From the NCBI GenBank assembly GCA_013399855.1, contig VXAY01006800.1:536467-600466 (forward strand): DNA of 64,000 nt, read 5' to 3'. The notes below the pieces were generated by a model. The model searched no databases and had not been told where the DNA came from. It saw only the letters and a program-made list of their open reading frames with translations. The DNA comes from Oxyruncus cristatus. Lineage: Eukaryota > Chordata > Aves > Passeriformes > Cotingidae. Numbering within the stretch: position 1 is the first letter of the stretch; each line of letters opens with the position of its first letter. Both the position numbers and the translations under genes were made by a program. Below, piece by piece: positions 49,312-60,165 of this stretch.

Positions 49312-49672
49312 GAGGAGGCTCAGCGGGGGACCTTATTGCTCTCTACAACTACCTGAAAGGAGGTTGTAGGCAGGTGGGGGTCGGTATCTTCTCCCAGGCA
49401 ACAAGTACCAGGAAGAGAGGAAATGCCTGAAGTTGCACCAGGGAATGTTTAGTTTAGATATTATGAGAAATTTCTTCACTGAAGTGGTGGTCAAGCATTG
49501 GAACAGCCTGCCTAGGGAAGTGGTGGAACAACCATCCCAGGATGTGTTCAAAAGGCGAGTGGATTTGGCACTTGGGAATATGGTTCAGTGGTGAACACGG
49601 TGGTGCCAGGTTAATGGTTGGACTTAATGATCTTAGAGGTCTTTTAAAATTTTAATGATTCTATGATTCTAT
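49312..49672 (+). mobile_element. CR1 LINE, 3' part
   Basis: Sense-strand CR1: 'GAGGCTCAGCGGGGGACCTTATTGCTCTCTACAACTACCTGAAAGGAGG', 'GAAATTTCTTCACTGAA', 'CATTGGAACAGCCTGCCTAGGGAAGTGGTGGAA' and 'TTGGACTTAATGATCTTAGAGGTC' appear in family order. It ends in the octamer repeats ATGATTCTATGATTCTAT. It is 5'-truncated to 361 bases and non-coding, and is the best preserved short CR1 in the window. Confidence 0.95.
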
Positions 49673-51099
49673 ATCTTTTTCCCTGAAAAAAAAAAATTGG
49701 TGTCTGGATGGCTGAGAAATTAGAGATGCAGATCAATTTTTTATTCAGGGAAATTGAGGATTGAAATGTATATCCTCAACTGCGTCTTTAAAACTGTAGC
49801 GTGCCTTTTTGGAGGAGCATGTGGAAATGGTTAAATTTGTAATTAGAAAAAGTAACAATGCAGTTTGAAAAGACTGTTAGTGTCTTCTGGTACCTCCCCA
49901 GTTCACTCCAAAATTGCAAGATGAATGTACATGGGCAACATCTGAAGCACACCTTAGGTTTTTGTGTTATATGTTGGTTTTGTAACTGGCTGTAGTACAT
50001 GTGAAGAGCTTTTGGATGTAGCACAAAAAAGTAAATGGGAAAGCAAGAAAGTCACAATTGTTTTAAAAGATCATACTTTCACATCTGCACTGCAGGATAT
50101 TTGGCAATTTCTTTTCTCTGTAGAAGTGGCTACATAATGAAAGTACCAAGTTCCTTTGATCAAAAAAAAATCTCTGTGGGATTTAATAATTTATATCAGA
50201 ATTTAACAGCACAGTTGAAACCCTTTTTATATACTGGAGTAATTTTGCTTCTCTTTTGTCAGATCAGCTCTACTTGAAACAGAGCCTTGCTATTAATGGA
50301 ACTGAACTATATTTTAATGTCCCAGATATTTTGGTGGTTTTCATTCTACCATATTTCACTCTTATCCCAGTTCAACAGAGATCTTAAACACATTCTTAAA
50401 TCTAATAATTTCAATGGGACTGAAGACCATGTGTAGATGTTTTATAAAAATTGGGCCAGATTATGGACTCTTCTTTATGATAATTTTAATGAAGAGTAAT
50501 ATGTTTAGACAGATGCTTTTTCTTTCATTTTTGGTAGTTACTTACTCCACTGGTTGAATATGGAATAAGGTACAAATACGAGGGCTAGAAGAAAAAAATC
50601 TTGTGGTTGTGCTTTGCCTAAAGTAATAGGATTCACACATATCTGACCTAATCTATATAATACATACCCTCATTTAAGATAGACATCTATGTTTTCTTTA
50701 GTGTTGGTGGGTAGAAATGTGTATATTTACTGTTCAATTCGCTCCTCCCTGATACACACACCTGAAAAAGTCCAAACTTCTGTACTCCAGGAGTGTCTGT
50801 TCCTCCTATCTGACTACGAAGAGGACTTTCACACAGGTATTTACACAGTACGTATCTGAGTGCAATGGATAAGGTGACACGCATCCTATGGGACATTTGG
50901 AGCAGAGGGGAGAAGGCCTGTCAGACCAAGGTGCTCCACATCTACCATCTTGTCTCTGAGACAGGGCAGTAGTGGACAAGTAGGCAAAAAAGAAAGAAGC
51001 AAAGGCATACACAAAAATATCTCGGTCTAGCAAATTTTTCAGTAATCAGTGGTTTCAGCACTCCCTGATCCAAATTTCCTTCTGGAAACTCATGTTTGG
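49673..51099. other. Unique DNA, no gene recognised
   Basis: A good acceptor-like TTCTTTTCTCTGTAG near 50124 is followed by an open frame to 50277 but no donor, and I recognise no product. The rest is featureless. Confidence 0.5.
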
Positions 51100-51440
51100 T
51101 AACACCAGTTGATTAACTTTCCACTGATTTGTTCCCTTTTTACATCCATGTATATTTTTTTACCTCCGTGAAATCCTGTGGCCATGAGCTCTACAATGTA
51201 ATTATACGTTGTGTGGAAAAAAATACTCCGCTCTGGTGTATAACTTACTCCTTAATACTTTCATTATATGTCTGCTAGCTCTTGTCCTTTGAGATGGAGT
51301 GAATATTCACTCTGTTCACATTCTGCATACAGTTTATGACTTCAAGCCCTCTGTCATTTCCCCCTATCAGTCATCTTTTTCCAAGCTTAAGAATCCTAAT
51401 GTATTTGCTCTTTCCTCATATGGAAAACATTTGGATCTAG
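51100..51440 (-). mobile_element. Ancient CR1 LINE fragment
   Basis: The plus strand matches the antisense 3' region of old amniote CR1: 'GAAATCCTGTGGCCATGAGCTCTACAATGTAATTATACGTTGTGTGGAAAAAAATACT', then 'CTAGCTCTTGTCCTTTGAGA', then 'CCCTCTGTCATTTCCCCCTATCAGTCATCTTTTTCCAAGCTTAAGAATCCTAATGT', ending 'CTCTTTCCTCATATGGAAAA'. The order and many short identities are clear despite high divergence. It was inserted long before the bird-specific CR1 copies. Confidence 0.8.
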
Positions 51441-54400
51441 GCATTAGTGATGTGAACAGGATTTTTAAAATCAGAATTTAAGTGGCTAAAGTATAAAGAA
51501 AGTTAACAATGGCAGGGTTACTAGACTTCATTAGAACAAACCCTCACCCTACAGTGTGATATACAATAAACCCCACACAAATATTGAATGCTTATTAATC
51601 ACTGTGGAGTCTATTATATCAAATTTATGTTGCTATTATGGATGAATTTTATATAAAACAAATTGAAACTGGTTATTGTTTTGGCTTTAGAGAAACAAAA
51701 CAATTCAAAAAAAAAAAAAAGAGCACTAGGTTACTTCTTTTATCTCCATTTTTATATATGAGACCCTTCACGTTGGGATGAAGGGCATGTTGACTCTTCA
51801 TCTCTATATTAACAGTTACAAATCAGCCAATATCTGATGGCCATTTGGTTGTCTGCATCACTGTGAGGAGATTGTATTGTGGCATGAATTGGTGGACTCA
51901 GTCCAATTTCTAATTGAAAGAGTCATAAACTCACAATGACAGGAGAGAGCAAAGTATTGAACACACTGGAAGGTACTTCATCTCCCTTAAGTAATTTTTT
52001 GTGACTCTAAAACCAGTGGTGTAGCTAAGCTTGTATACTCAGTTTGTTGCTGTTATTTATTACTAATATTAGTGCACCCCCTAGAAGCTCCCATCAAAAA
52101 TGGAGTCCCATTGCGGAATAACATCTTGGTTTCCAACATATTTTATGCACACATCATTCAGTAAGAAGTGTGTCTTCCAAAGCAAAACAAAACAATGTGT
52201 TTTACATGATTCACTACGCTTTGCTGCAAGAAATACAAAATAATTGAGCAAGACTGCAGTAACACTACAATACTTTGTTATGGTTTTTAGCTGTACTCAG
52301 CAGAATAAAGTGACCCTGGTTCACAAACTCCCAAACTGCATTTGCAAAGGTGAAATTACATGCTGAAAGGTGTCTGTAGAGAATATAACTCTGAAGGCTG
52401 ACATTTTAAATCAGTAGAGTTCATGCAAAGATACAGCGATTGAAAAATGAATGCCCTTTTCTTTGTGATATGTGAGAGGTTCAAGTTACTGCAATTTTGC
52501 TCTCAGTGGTTGTGTTAGAGAACAACATATTCAAAAATTATCATTCACATTTGCCATTTGAATTTGTGTGGTGTGTAAAGCCCTGTGCTTGTCAGCTATA
52601 TAAAGAGGGGAATAACATTATTCCCTTCACTGAAGAATTCATGATACAAACGAGAGATGGAAATGGGAAGGTGGGGGTTCAGGTGATCAGACTGGCAGAC
52701 CTGCTGTGGTCTTGGTGCACTGGCAAGAAAATCCCAGTTAGGGAAACTTTAACTTCACTTTGTTGTTCTATGCTCTGGCAGAGCAGAGCTCTGCTGAGCT
52801 GCTCTGTCTCATATTGGAGCAATCTTCACCCATGCCTCTGCAGTCAGCATGAAAGCAATTATCAGCTCCATGGCCATATAAAGCCCAGAAGAGTAATCTG
52901 TGACAGATTTGATGACAGCAGGGGAAATACTCGTGAGAATTGTAATTGTAAGGGCTAACTGCAGACCCAGATAGCTCTCAGCTGATGAGCAGGAACAGCC
53001 CAAGAGTCAATGGCTACTCAAGCTTCAAAGATAAGAACATGCTCTGATTTAAGAGCCTATTTCTGTGGGCAAGGCTGTGAACTCTTTACTGCTGTTGAAG
53101 ACATCCATCAGCCCTTTGACATTAGTAGGACTAAGTCCTGGTTAGAAGGGCAGCAATCTGACTTAGTGACACTGATAAATTTCTGCTTGTATATCATCAT
53201 TTTTTCCAAACATGTACAGGAAAAAATAAAGACATGAAACATTTAGAATATCTCCACTAATTGCATACAAATTCTGTATGAGGATGTATAAGAACTAAAT
53301 ATGGTTCTGAGGATTTACCTCCCCAGGATCACTTATTTCCTCATTGTCAGCTTATTTCAGCCTGGATGCATTTCTGTATCCTGAGTCTAATGCTGTTGTT
53401 GCCTGGTGTGGCTCCTATGGATCAGCCTATGTTACAAATAAGCATAAGGAACTAGAAGAATCTATCTCCTGAAGAAGAGAAGATAAGCTAATATGTATTA
53501 TAGAAAAGGTCACCTTTAGGCATGTTGCATTTATTTGTTGCGTTCTTTCAGACAAGTCTTTTCAATGCTTTCTTAAACTCATTGTAAGGTACAAAGCAAC
53601 TTCATTTAAACATGGTAGCACAGTTCACAAATTCATGGGTGGTGAATGGTCCATTTTTGCCATAATTTTATGTAGTGTAATTAAACACCTTCTAGATGCC
53701 TCTGTAAATAACATAGATTAATGCAATTGTTCTGCAGGTGAACCGGTATAACTGCTCTGCACATGGACATGGTGATATTTCCCGTGACTGCTTGGGTTTC
53801 CAGCCTGATTAGCACGCAAGGATTGGCCTTGTTTTTTGGTGCCAAGATGGGTGTATCACAGCAAAATGTGAGTATTCTCTTGGCTAAACATTTCACGCAG
53901 TTCAATCTAGGATTTTTAAGGACATCCCTTTGGTGACAGAATAAAAATTGATCTCCATGTTTCCTGGGCTTTTCTGGAGTACTACCTGCAACAGGGAGAC
54001 AATCAAAGAAGCAAAGTCTGGCCTCAGCTGAGAACTAGAGCAATGATTATTAAAGATTTGTTCAGTAGAAACCAGATTATATTTAGCTCTCATCTGAGAT
54101 TAGATGGCAATAGTTAAGAGACAATAAAAATTTGTGCTTATTTTAAACACATGACTAATCCCACAGCTACTTGTAACCTCTACAGTGCCACCAAGGACAG
54201 CAGTCACAATTCAGCAGCCAGACAGTACCTGATATACATGATAAAGTCATTCATAAAAATGCAGTCCTAAACAGAAAAATTAACATTCTCAAGTTCATTG
54301 CTGAAACACACCCTTCCAGTTCCAAATTTTTACATCCATTCCACTCATAAGAAAATGGATGACTTTGGTATCTATTTCTCAGACTAAGAAGACTTAAAAA

Positions 54401-55916
54401 AGTGATTCCTGTAACTATGCTATTCATGGATTAAAGTATGAATTCTCTGCAATGAAGCAACAGGAGCTGGTTTAATTTCAACAAATTTTCTTCACCAAAT
54501 TTCAAAGTGGGTACTTTTGAAAGAAATGTGCAATTTTTTGTCTCTGCTATATCTAATAATCATATTTTTGTCTTATGTGTTAGAGAGGGAGATAAGGAAC
54601 TCTGGATCAGACAAGTCTAGTTTTCTGTGGTTTGAGCTGAAAGTTCATCACTGGAAACTACAACAGCTCATCTTGGTTATGAAGTGGCCCAGAAGAGGGC
54701 CTAAGACGTATCAATTAATGGTTACTTCAGTGTGGGGTTTGTGCATACTTTGTGTATGGAATATAAAAATGTAATTCAAATGTATTAATATTTCATATGC
54801 CGTAAAATCAAGGCTGTATTACTCTATAACGTTACACAAGCATGGTGTCATAAGATGAAGCAGAAAAACTCCCAGGCCTGTTTCTTCAGTAATGCTTGTG
54901 TTTTGGTTCAGTCCCCAAGGTTTCTGGCTTATCAGATGCAGACAAAGTGAAAAAGAAACAGCACCAGTGAAAACTGCTATGGATCCATACATCGCGTGAT
55001 GCAGTGTGGAATGAGGGTGAAATGTGTTCTTTAATAATGAATACTAAAGTCAACATTTATAATAGTAACGGGAGATACTGAGTTTTCTTTTCATTTGAGG
55101 GTCAGGAGTTAATGTCATATCTCAGCTAGGGAGCTTAGACATACAGTGCCCCATTTATTACCGCTGCAGTGTGTCAGTCGGACACCGGCAGACAGTGTCA
55201 GTACCTGGCACAGCTTCAGGAGAAATGAAATATTTAAAAAGACATAATCACTACTGTACTAAAGTTTGATAATATTATTTCCAAGGTAAACTGCAACATC
55301 TCTGACACTAAATGTTTTCTGCCTGACCAAAACTTTTGCTATGAAAAATGACATTTTTTTGCCTTGTATCCATTGCTCGTTTTAGTTATGGAAAGGAACA
55401 GAGTTGGAAAATGCTGCTGTTCATAGCATTTACCAAGGCAAGGGTGTTCTTTCTGTCCTGAACCCACCGTATTCCAAATCAATAAACAAATAAACAAAGT
55501 CCATTTGTTCATCTTCATACTTGTGTGCATGTGTTCATGACAAGATTGACATTTGGCCATGAGTTTTTGCCAGCCACAGAGTTGTTCTGTCAAGACCAGT
55601 TGCAGAAATAAGCAGAGAAATGTGCAAAGAGCCACAAGCAGACTATTGTGTATACATCAATTACGGAGGTAAAAATAGGACCTTAAATTAAACAAAAGGC
55701 TCCTGTGACTTCCCTCCCTTTTTGTTTTCTGCACCATCTGCACAGCATCAGTGTTTTCATCCAGTAGTAATGTGAAATTAAGATTTTTTCTAGATTACTT
55801 CTGAGTATCTCAGTTAATGTTAGGCTTCAGCTGAACAAGGCATCACTCGCATGCTCAGTGGTGAATATTGACTTGCATCTCATGCTCTTTAATATTCCCT
55901 ATTTCTTCCTGCATAG
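51441..55916. other. Unique AT-rich DNA, no gene recognised
   Basis: A poly(A) run of 14 lies at 51707-51720. The 153-codon frame at 52497-52958 (+), the longest in the window, starts at a TTG, has no recognisable domain and is of a length expected once or so by chance. A minus-strand frame at 52809-53003 has two hydrophobic stretches but no defensible splice pair. Confidence 0.5.
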
Positions 55917-56039
55917 ATGTGGAAGTCGTGGATTAACCAGAGTGGCTATGTTTACCAAATGGCTGTTACTCAAAATGCCTTTGAAACGATAAGAAATCTG
56001 GAGCAGAGGCACTTCCAGATGGTTTTCTACTACAATGAT
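55917..56039 (+). other. Best candidate coding exon, product unknown
   Basis: A pyrimidine-rich tract (ATTCCCTATTTCTTCCTGCATAG) precedes 55917 and GAT|GTAAGA follows 56039. The 123 bases are exactly 41 codons, open in one frame only and closed just before the acceptor (TAG) and soon after the donor. That is the pattern of a phase 0-0 internal exon. The translation begins MWKSWINQSGYVYQMAVTQN and ends with an aromatic-rich FYYND. It is charged and mixed, unlike the Lys/Asn/Phe-rich background frames, and GC is higher than its surroundings. I do not recognise the family. It would belong to a plus-strand gene whose other exons lie mostly outside the window. Confidence 0.42.
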
Positions 56040-57454
56040 GTAAGAAAATACTGAAACCAGGTCAAATCTCCACTTATGTCTTGTAAACCAATGCTAGTAA
56101 ATATATTCAGCACATTCAGATGGTCCACTGTGGTTGCTAAGACACACACAAGTTTTGACACATCCTATTCAGAGACCTGAGATACCACCTTAAAGAAGCA
56201 AAAGAGTTTAAACACCTGCTATATGTACCTAATTTAAGACTTTTCAGAACTCTCCATTGAACAAGGTACAGAATTTTGACATTAAAATCAGAGAGACATC
56301 TAAGTAGACATCTAAGTTTGTGGTAGCCTTCAGAGATTCTACTGTGAATAGAAACCTTTTCACCTGTTTATACTCTCAAGAGAGGCATCTCTTCTCTCCT
56401 CTGAGGTAAGCAAAGAGAGAACTGCACAGAGAGAACTCACCAAACACAGTTTGGTGAGGGTATCTGTCTCTGTTGCATGACTTCTGGTGGGGAGGAGACC
56501 ACCCTCTTTTTTTTGAGAGTGTCACAGAACGCAGCTTGATTTCTGTGAGCTGGGGCCAACATTTTCTTTTTTTCTTTCCCCCCGCCCCTGCTCCCCTCCT
56601 TCCTTCCCCCCCACATGGTGTCTGCTTTCAAGATTGCTTCAATAGCCAGCATTGTAACATACAGAGATGGATTTCCACAAAATTAATTTCAGCACTTGGA
56701 TAGGAACTGATTATGAATCTTTGTAGTCCTAGAGATGAAGTTATTAAGACAGAACTCAGTGTGGAATGCAGCCAAGGCTCTGAGTAAGAGCATTGCAGTG
56801 GTGGCGTAACAGAATATGATACGAGTAAGAGAAATGACAGAATTTAATCCCATTTGTTAGTTTCTCCATACAATGAAAGAACACAGTGGCATATGTTTAA
56901 TCAAACCAGGCCTCCGAAGAAAGTAGCGAAACTACATGTGTGATCCAGCAGGATTTTGGGGTGAAAGGTATTTGGGCAACTCTTAGTTGTCACAAATCTA
57001 TATGAAATTCATCCATACAATTGCAATCATTTCTAAGATGTTTGAAAGAACCATGTAAAGTTCTTCATATGTAGTACTGTAATACAGGCAATAGAATTTT
57101 AAAAATTGCAACAGTGGATGTGAACAACTTATGAAATTATATACACCATTATAAGTGTGTATAAAACAGACAGGTAAGTTTCCATCATATTTTTAATAAA
57201 AATATTTTTTCTTGACATTTTTTTTTCTCTCGAGGGGAAATAGCGGGAGAAAAAGGAGAGTAATAGGTTCCTTAGTTAAACTAAGGTTTACTTCATGCAC
57301 AGTTCCTTATGGTGCTCAGTTAACAACATTATCCACAGCATTCTTGTTAACATAATTTATCCTATCACAGGTGTTACAAGATTAAGTTTGTTCTAAAAAC
57401 CTATGGCTTATTTTTCAAATCAGTATTTAATGTTCAGAAGTAGCATTTATCAGT
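56040..57454. other. Unique DNA, no gene recognised
   Basis: Possible intron sequence if the exon at 55917-56039 is real. A 12-base unit AGACATCTAAGT is tandemly repeated at 56294-56317. A C-rich/T-rich stretch occupies about 56560-56610. Confidence 0.5.
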
Positions 57455-57566
57455 TAAAAAACTAAAACCAACCAAAACAAAACACCAAACAAACAAAAAA
57501 ATAAAAAAAAAAAACCCAAACCAAACAAAACAAGAAACAACAAAACCAAAACAAAACCAAAACCAC
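57455..57566. repeat. (AAAC)n / A- and C-only tract
   Basis: About 110 bases almost without G or T on the plus strand, made of AAAC, AACC and AAAAC units with an A run. It is the strand mirror of the GT-only tract at 9627-9751. A Phe/Cys/Val-rich minus frame through it is a by-product. Confidence 0.9.
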
Positions 57567-58103
57567 ATATATGCCTTTTCAGCTGAATGCAAAATAAAGA
57601 CAAGATTTAGACAAGATACATGTTCAGGATGGATTAACTTATTCCCTTTTCTATAATTCAACAGTCCACTGTGTAAGACTACCACTTGGAATCTGGAATA
57701 AAAAGGCTCAGTTTCCTCATCCATCTGATTTACACCAGGGATTTCCAACACATCCCGGGAGAGGAATCTTGAACATAGAAAACTAGACCTATTGAAGGAT
57801 TCATAATCTGTAATTTCTGCAGCACTGAGGATAAGATAACTAGCTCAGACATAAAAATGATCTGGTGAACAGCTGAGACAATTCTCTGTTTGAAGTTGGT
57901 TATATCTACAGATACAGATAAATATGTTGTTGAAAGCAAGTATTTCTCATTCTCCTCTGTTAGTGCTGCCCATATGTCCCATATTCTTCTAGCTGTGTGA
58001 CCTAAGGAGTTGGCTGTGATCCCACTCTCAGATATTTAAGAGTTTTGTGTAAAGTCAAACTGCTTCACAGGGAAGAATCATGGGAGAGCATCAGGCATTA
58101 TTT
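57567..58103. other. Unique DNA, no gene recognised
   Basis: Nothing recognisable between the simple repeat and the CR1 fragment. Confidence 0.5.
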
Positions 58104-58230
58104 CATAGGGTCATTGAATGGTTTGGGTTGGAACGGACCTTAAAGATCATCTATTCCCAATCCCCCCATCATGGAAAGGGACACCTCCCACTAGAGTTGG
58201 TTGCTCAAGGCCTTACCCAAACTGGATTTT
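58104..58230 (-). mobile_element. Short CR1 LINE 3' fragment
   Basis: CATAGGGTCATTGAATGG, GGTTGGAACGGACCTTAAAG, then CATGGAAAGGGACACCTCCC and TTGCTCAAGGCC are the antisense terminal about 125 bases of a typical bird CR1. It is fairly close to the common consensus, hence relatively young. Confidence 0.93.
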
Positions 58231-59059
58231 ATTATCCATTTCTTTGCATTATCTATTTCTGGTAAAAGGATTTCATTTCTGTTTCAGGTTACATCTACAC
58301 AACCAGTGGCGTGCTACCCAGGGAAATTATTTTTCTCAAAACCAAACAAATACATTATAACATACCAAAGTCATCAAACTCTTTTAAGTCAGAGCAACTT
58401 TATACTGATTTCTCTGGGCTGGTTTCAAGACAAGTCCTTGTGGTAGATGTCTCTGAATCACAGCTGATTCAGAGCTGATGAAGTGACCTAAGGTAACTCA
58501 GGTAGAAATGGGTTTGCTTCTTGACATAGCATTGAGAGTGGTGCTAATTCCTGTGAATAACTGCAGGACTCTAAGTTTTGGATTTCTTTGTCTGTGTCAA
58601 TTTTCCTGTGCTCTATTTATATTCAGTGAAGAGAAACAGAAACTTTTGTGGCCTGATTTATCTCATCTACTGAGATATTTCAGATGGATTGTTAAAATAT
58701 TCCTTTTTCTGTCCAGTTATTGCAAAGAGAGCATCTATTTCAGCAGCAGATGCTTATACTGAACACGGGTGAGAAGAATCTCACCTGAGTTGTCTGTCAC
58801 TTGCTTCGCACTTCTTGCATATGAAGAACACATCATTATACTGGTCCTGAGTGTCTAAATGCACCAGTCAGAATTCACTAATGCACTGGGGATTGAATAG
58901 CACAGAGGAAATCCATGGATGTGAAAGAGTTAAAGTGACAGTATGAGTTAGATGTTATGAGCTGATAAAACAAAAAAGCAAAAAAAGCAGCGGAACTGCA
59001 GAGAGAGAAAAGGTTCATATGTGCTGACATGCCTGTCCTGGCATAGTTTAGCTTAATCC
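58231..59059. other. Unique DNA, no gene recognised
   Basis: Short overlapping frames extend from the CR1 (58080-58446) and another lies at 58508-58762; none has recognisable features. Confidence 0.5.
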
Positions 59060-59420
59060 ACCCTTCTTGCTTTTTTCACCCTATTCTTCAATCCTCCCTT
59101 CCAGAAACAGATTTAGGTATCCCTTTATCTCTGTGAGACTGTACTTCAGTTACCTTCACTAGTAACTTGTTCCATATGTCTCTTTCTCCGAGAGTGAAGC
59201 AACCCTGCCCAAGTCCCTGTTTGCTCATTGTTACCTAATATTTCAATTTAGTCTCTTAGTTTTCCCCTCTAAGTAATAATAACAAAAGCCCACCCTTTGA
59301 GCTTGCTTTATATTTTCACTCAACTCCCTTTCTTAACACTGAAAATTTCAACTACACTACCTCCCAGGTTTTTCTTTTCCATGGAGAATAAGACCAGTTC
59401 CCACAGATTTTTTTCCAATT
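59060..59420 (-). mobile_element. Probable ancient CR1 LINE fragment
   Basis: The plus strand has, in order, AGTAACTTGTTCCATATGTC, CTCCGAGAGTGAAGCAA, CCAAGTCCCTGTTTGCTCATTGTTACC, then an ACTCCCTTTCTTAAC stretch and CCATGGAGAATAAGACCAGTTCCC. This resembles the antisense 3' region of old CR1 ('TTCATTCCA..TCCTCCGAGTGAAAAAG', 'TTGCTC.TTGT.ACC', 'CTC..CATAAG'). Identity is low. Confidence 0.45.
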
Positions 59421-59488
59421 TATATATATATATAAAATTGAAAATTTTAAGAATAAAAATTAAAAATTTCTTTTTTTTTTTTTTTTTT
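59421..59488. repeat. (TA)7 run and poly(T)18
   Basis: A TA dinucleotide run occupies 59421-59434, followed after AT-rich sequence by an uninterrupted T run at about 59471-59488. Confidence 0.9.
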
Positions 59489-60084
59489 GTCATAGAGGAA
59501 GAACACTCTCTAATCAGGTGATTAATCTAATATAGCACACATGTAAGAGTTTCTAAGTGATAACTTGGAGAACAGAGAAATAGAACACAGTCTCATGTCA
59601 GGTAGTCATGGCACAACATTGGCTTCTCCAAGTCCCATCATCATGAATCGATGGAGTTTTACAGTATAAGGAGGACCAGCAGGGAATGAAAAAAAACAGT
59701 TCTGAAAAGCTTTGGCGTTTCTTCTTGGAAAGAAAAAATGTTTTAAACATTTTTGCTATTAGTGCTGGTGCTAATGGTAAAAAGTCAGATTTCCTTATCT
59801 AGAGAAACATAGAGAAATAATATAGCACTGAGGTATATGAATAACTCTCTCCTTTTTTTTTTTCTCTTACAAAGGCAATATTTAATATAGTTATTTTCAT
59901 GTACTTTCAAAGAGGATTAAAATTGAAGACATAAAAGTGAAAAAGGGGAGAGGAATTAGAAACTTTTTACTGCCTGATTCTCTTCTGTCTTACACTGAGC
60001 TTTGGTTTACACTGGCATCTCTCCAGTGGGTTGCTCTTGATTTATACCTTCATTCGTGAACTTCAAGCTCTGAGAACAGGCTGC

Positions 60085-60165
60085 TGTTGTGGTTAATACA
60101 CTAGACTCAGATTCACAAATCTGACCTTAATTCCTCATGTTGCCAAAAATGTCCTAAGAAAGAAT
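60085..60165 (+). mobile_element. Possible MIR-like tRNA-derived SINE head
   Basis: GCTGTTGTGGTTAATACACTAGACT followed by a CTGACCTTAATTCCTC resembles the A-box to B-box part of MIR-like SINEs ('GTGGTTAGAGCACTGGACT...CTGGGTTCAATTCC'). Short and diverged; tentative. Confidence 0.35.

Noticed and set aside
52497..52958. 153-codon open frame, longest in the window
   Set aside because: Begins at TTG, has no domain, no splice or promoter context, and one frame of this size is expected by chance in 64 kb of AT-rich DNA on six frames.
52809..53003. Minus-strand frame with two hydrophobic stretches, possible membrane exon
   Set aside because: The acceptor is weak and no consensus donor follows; it overlaps another chance frame on the other strand.
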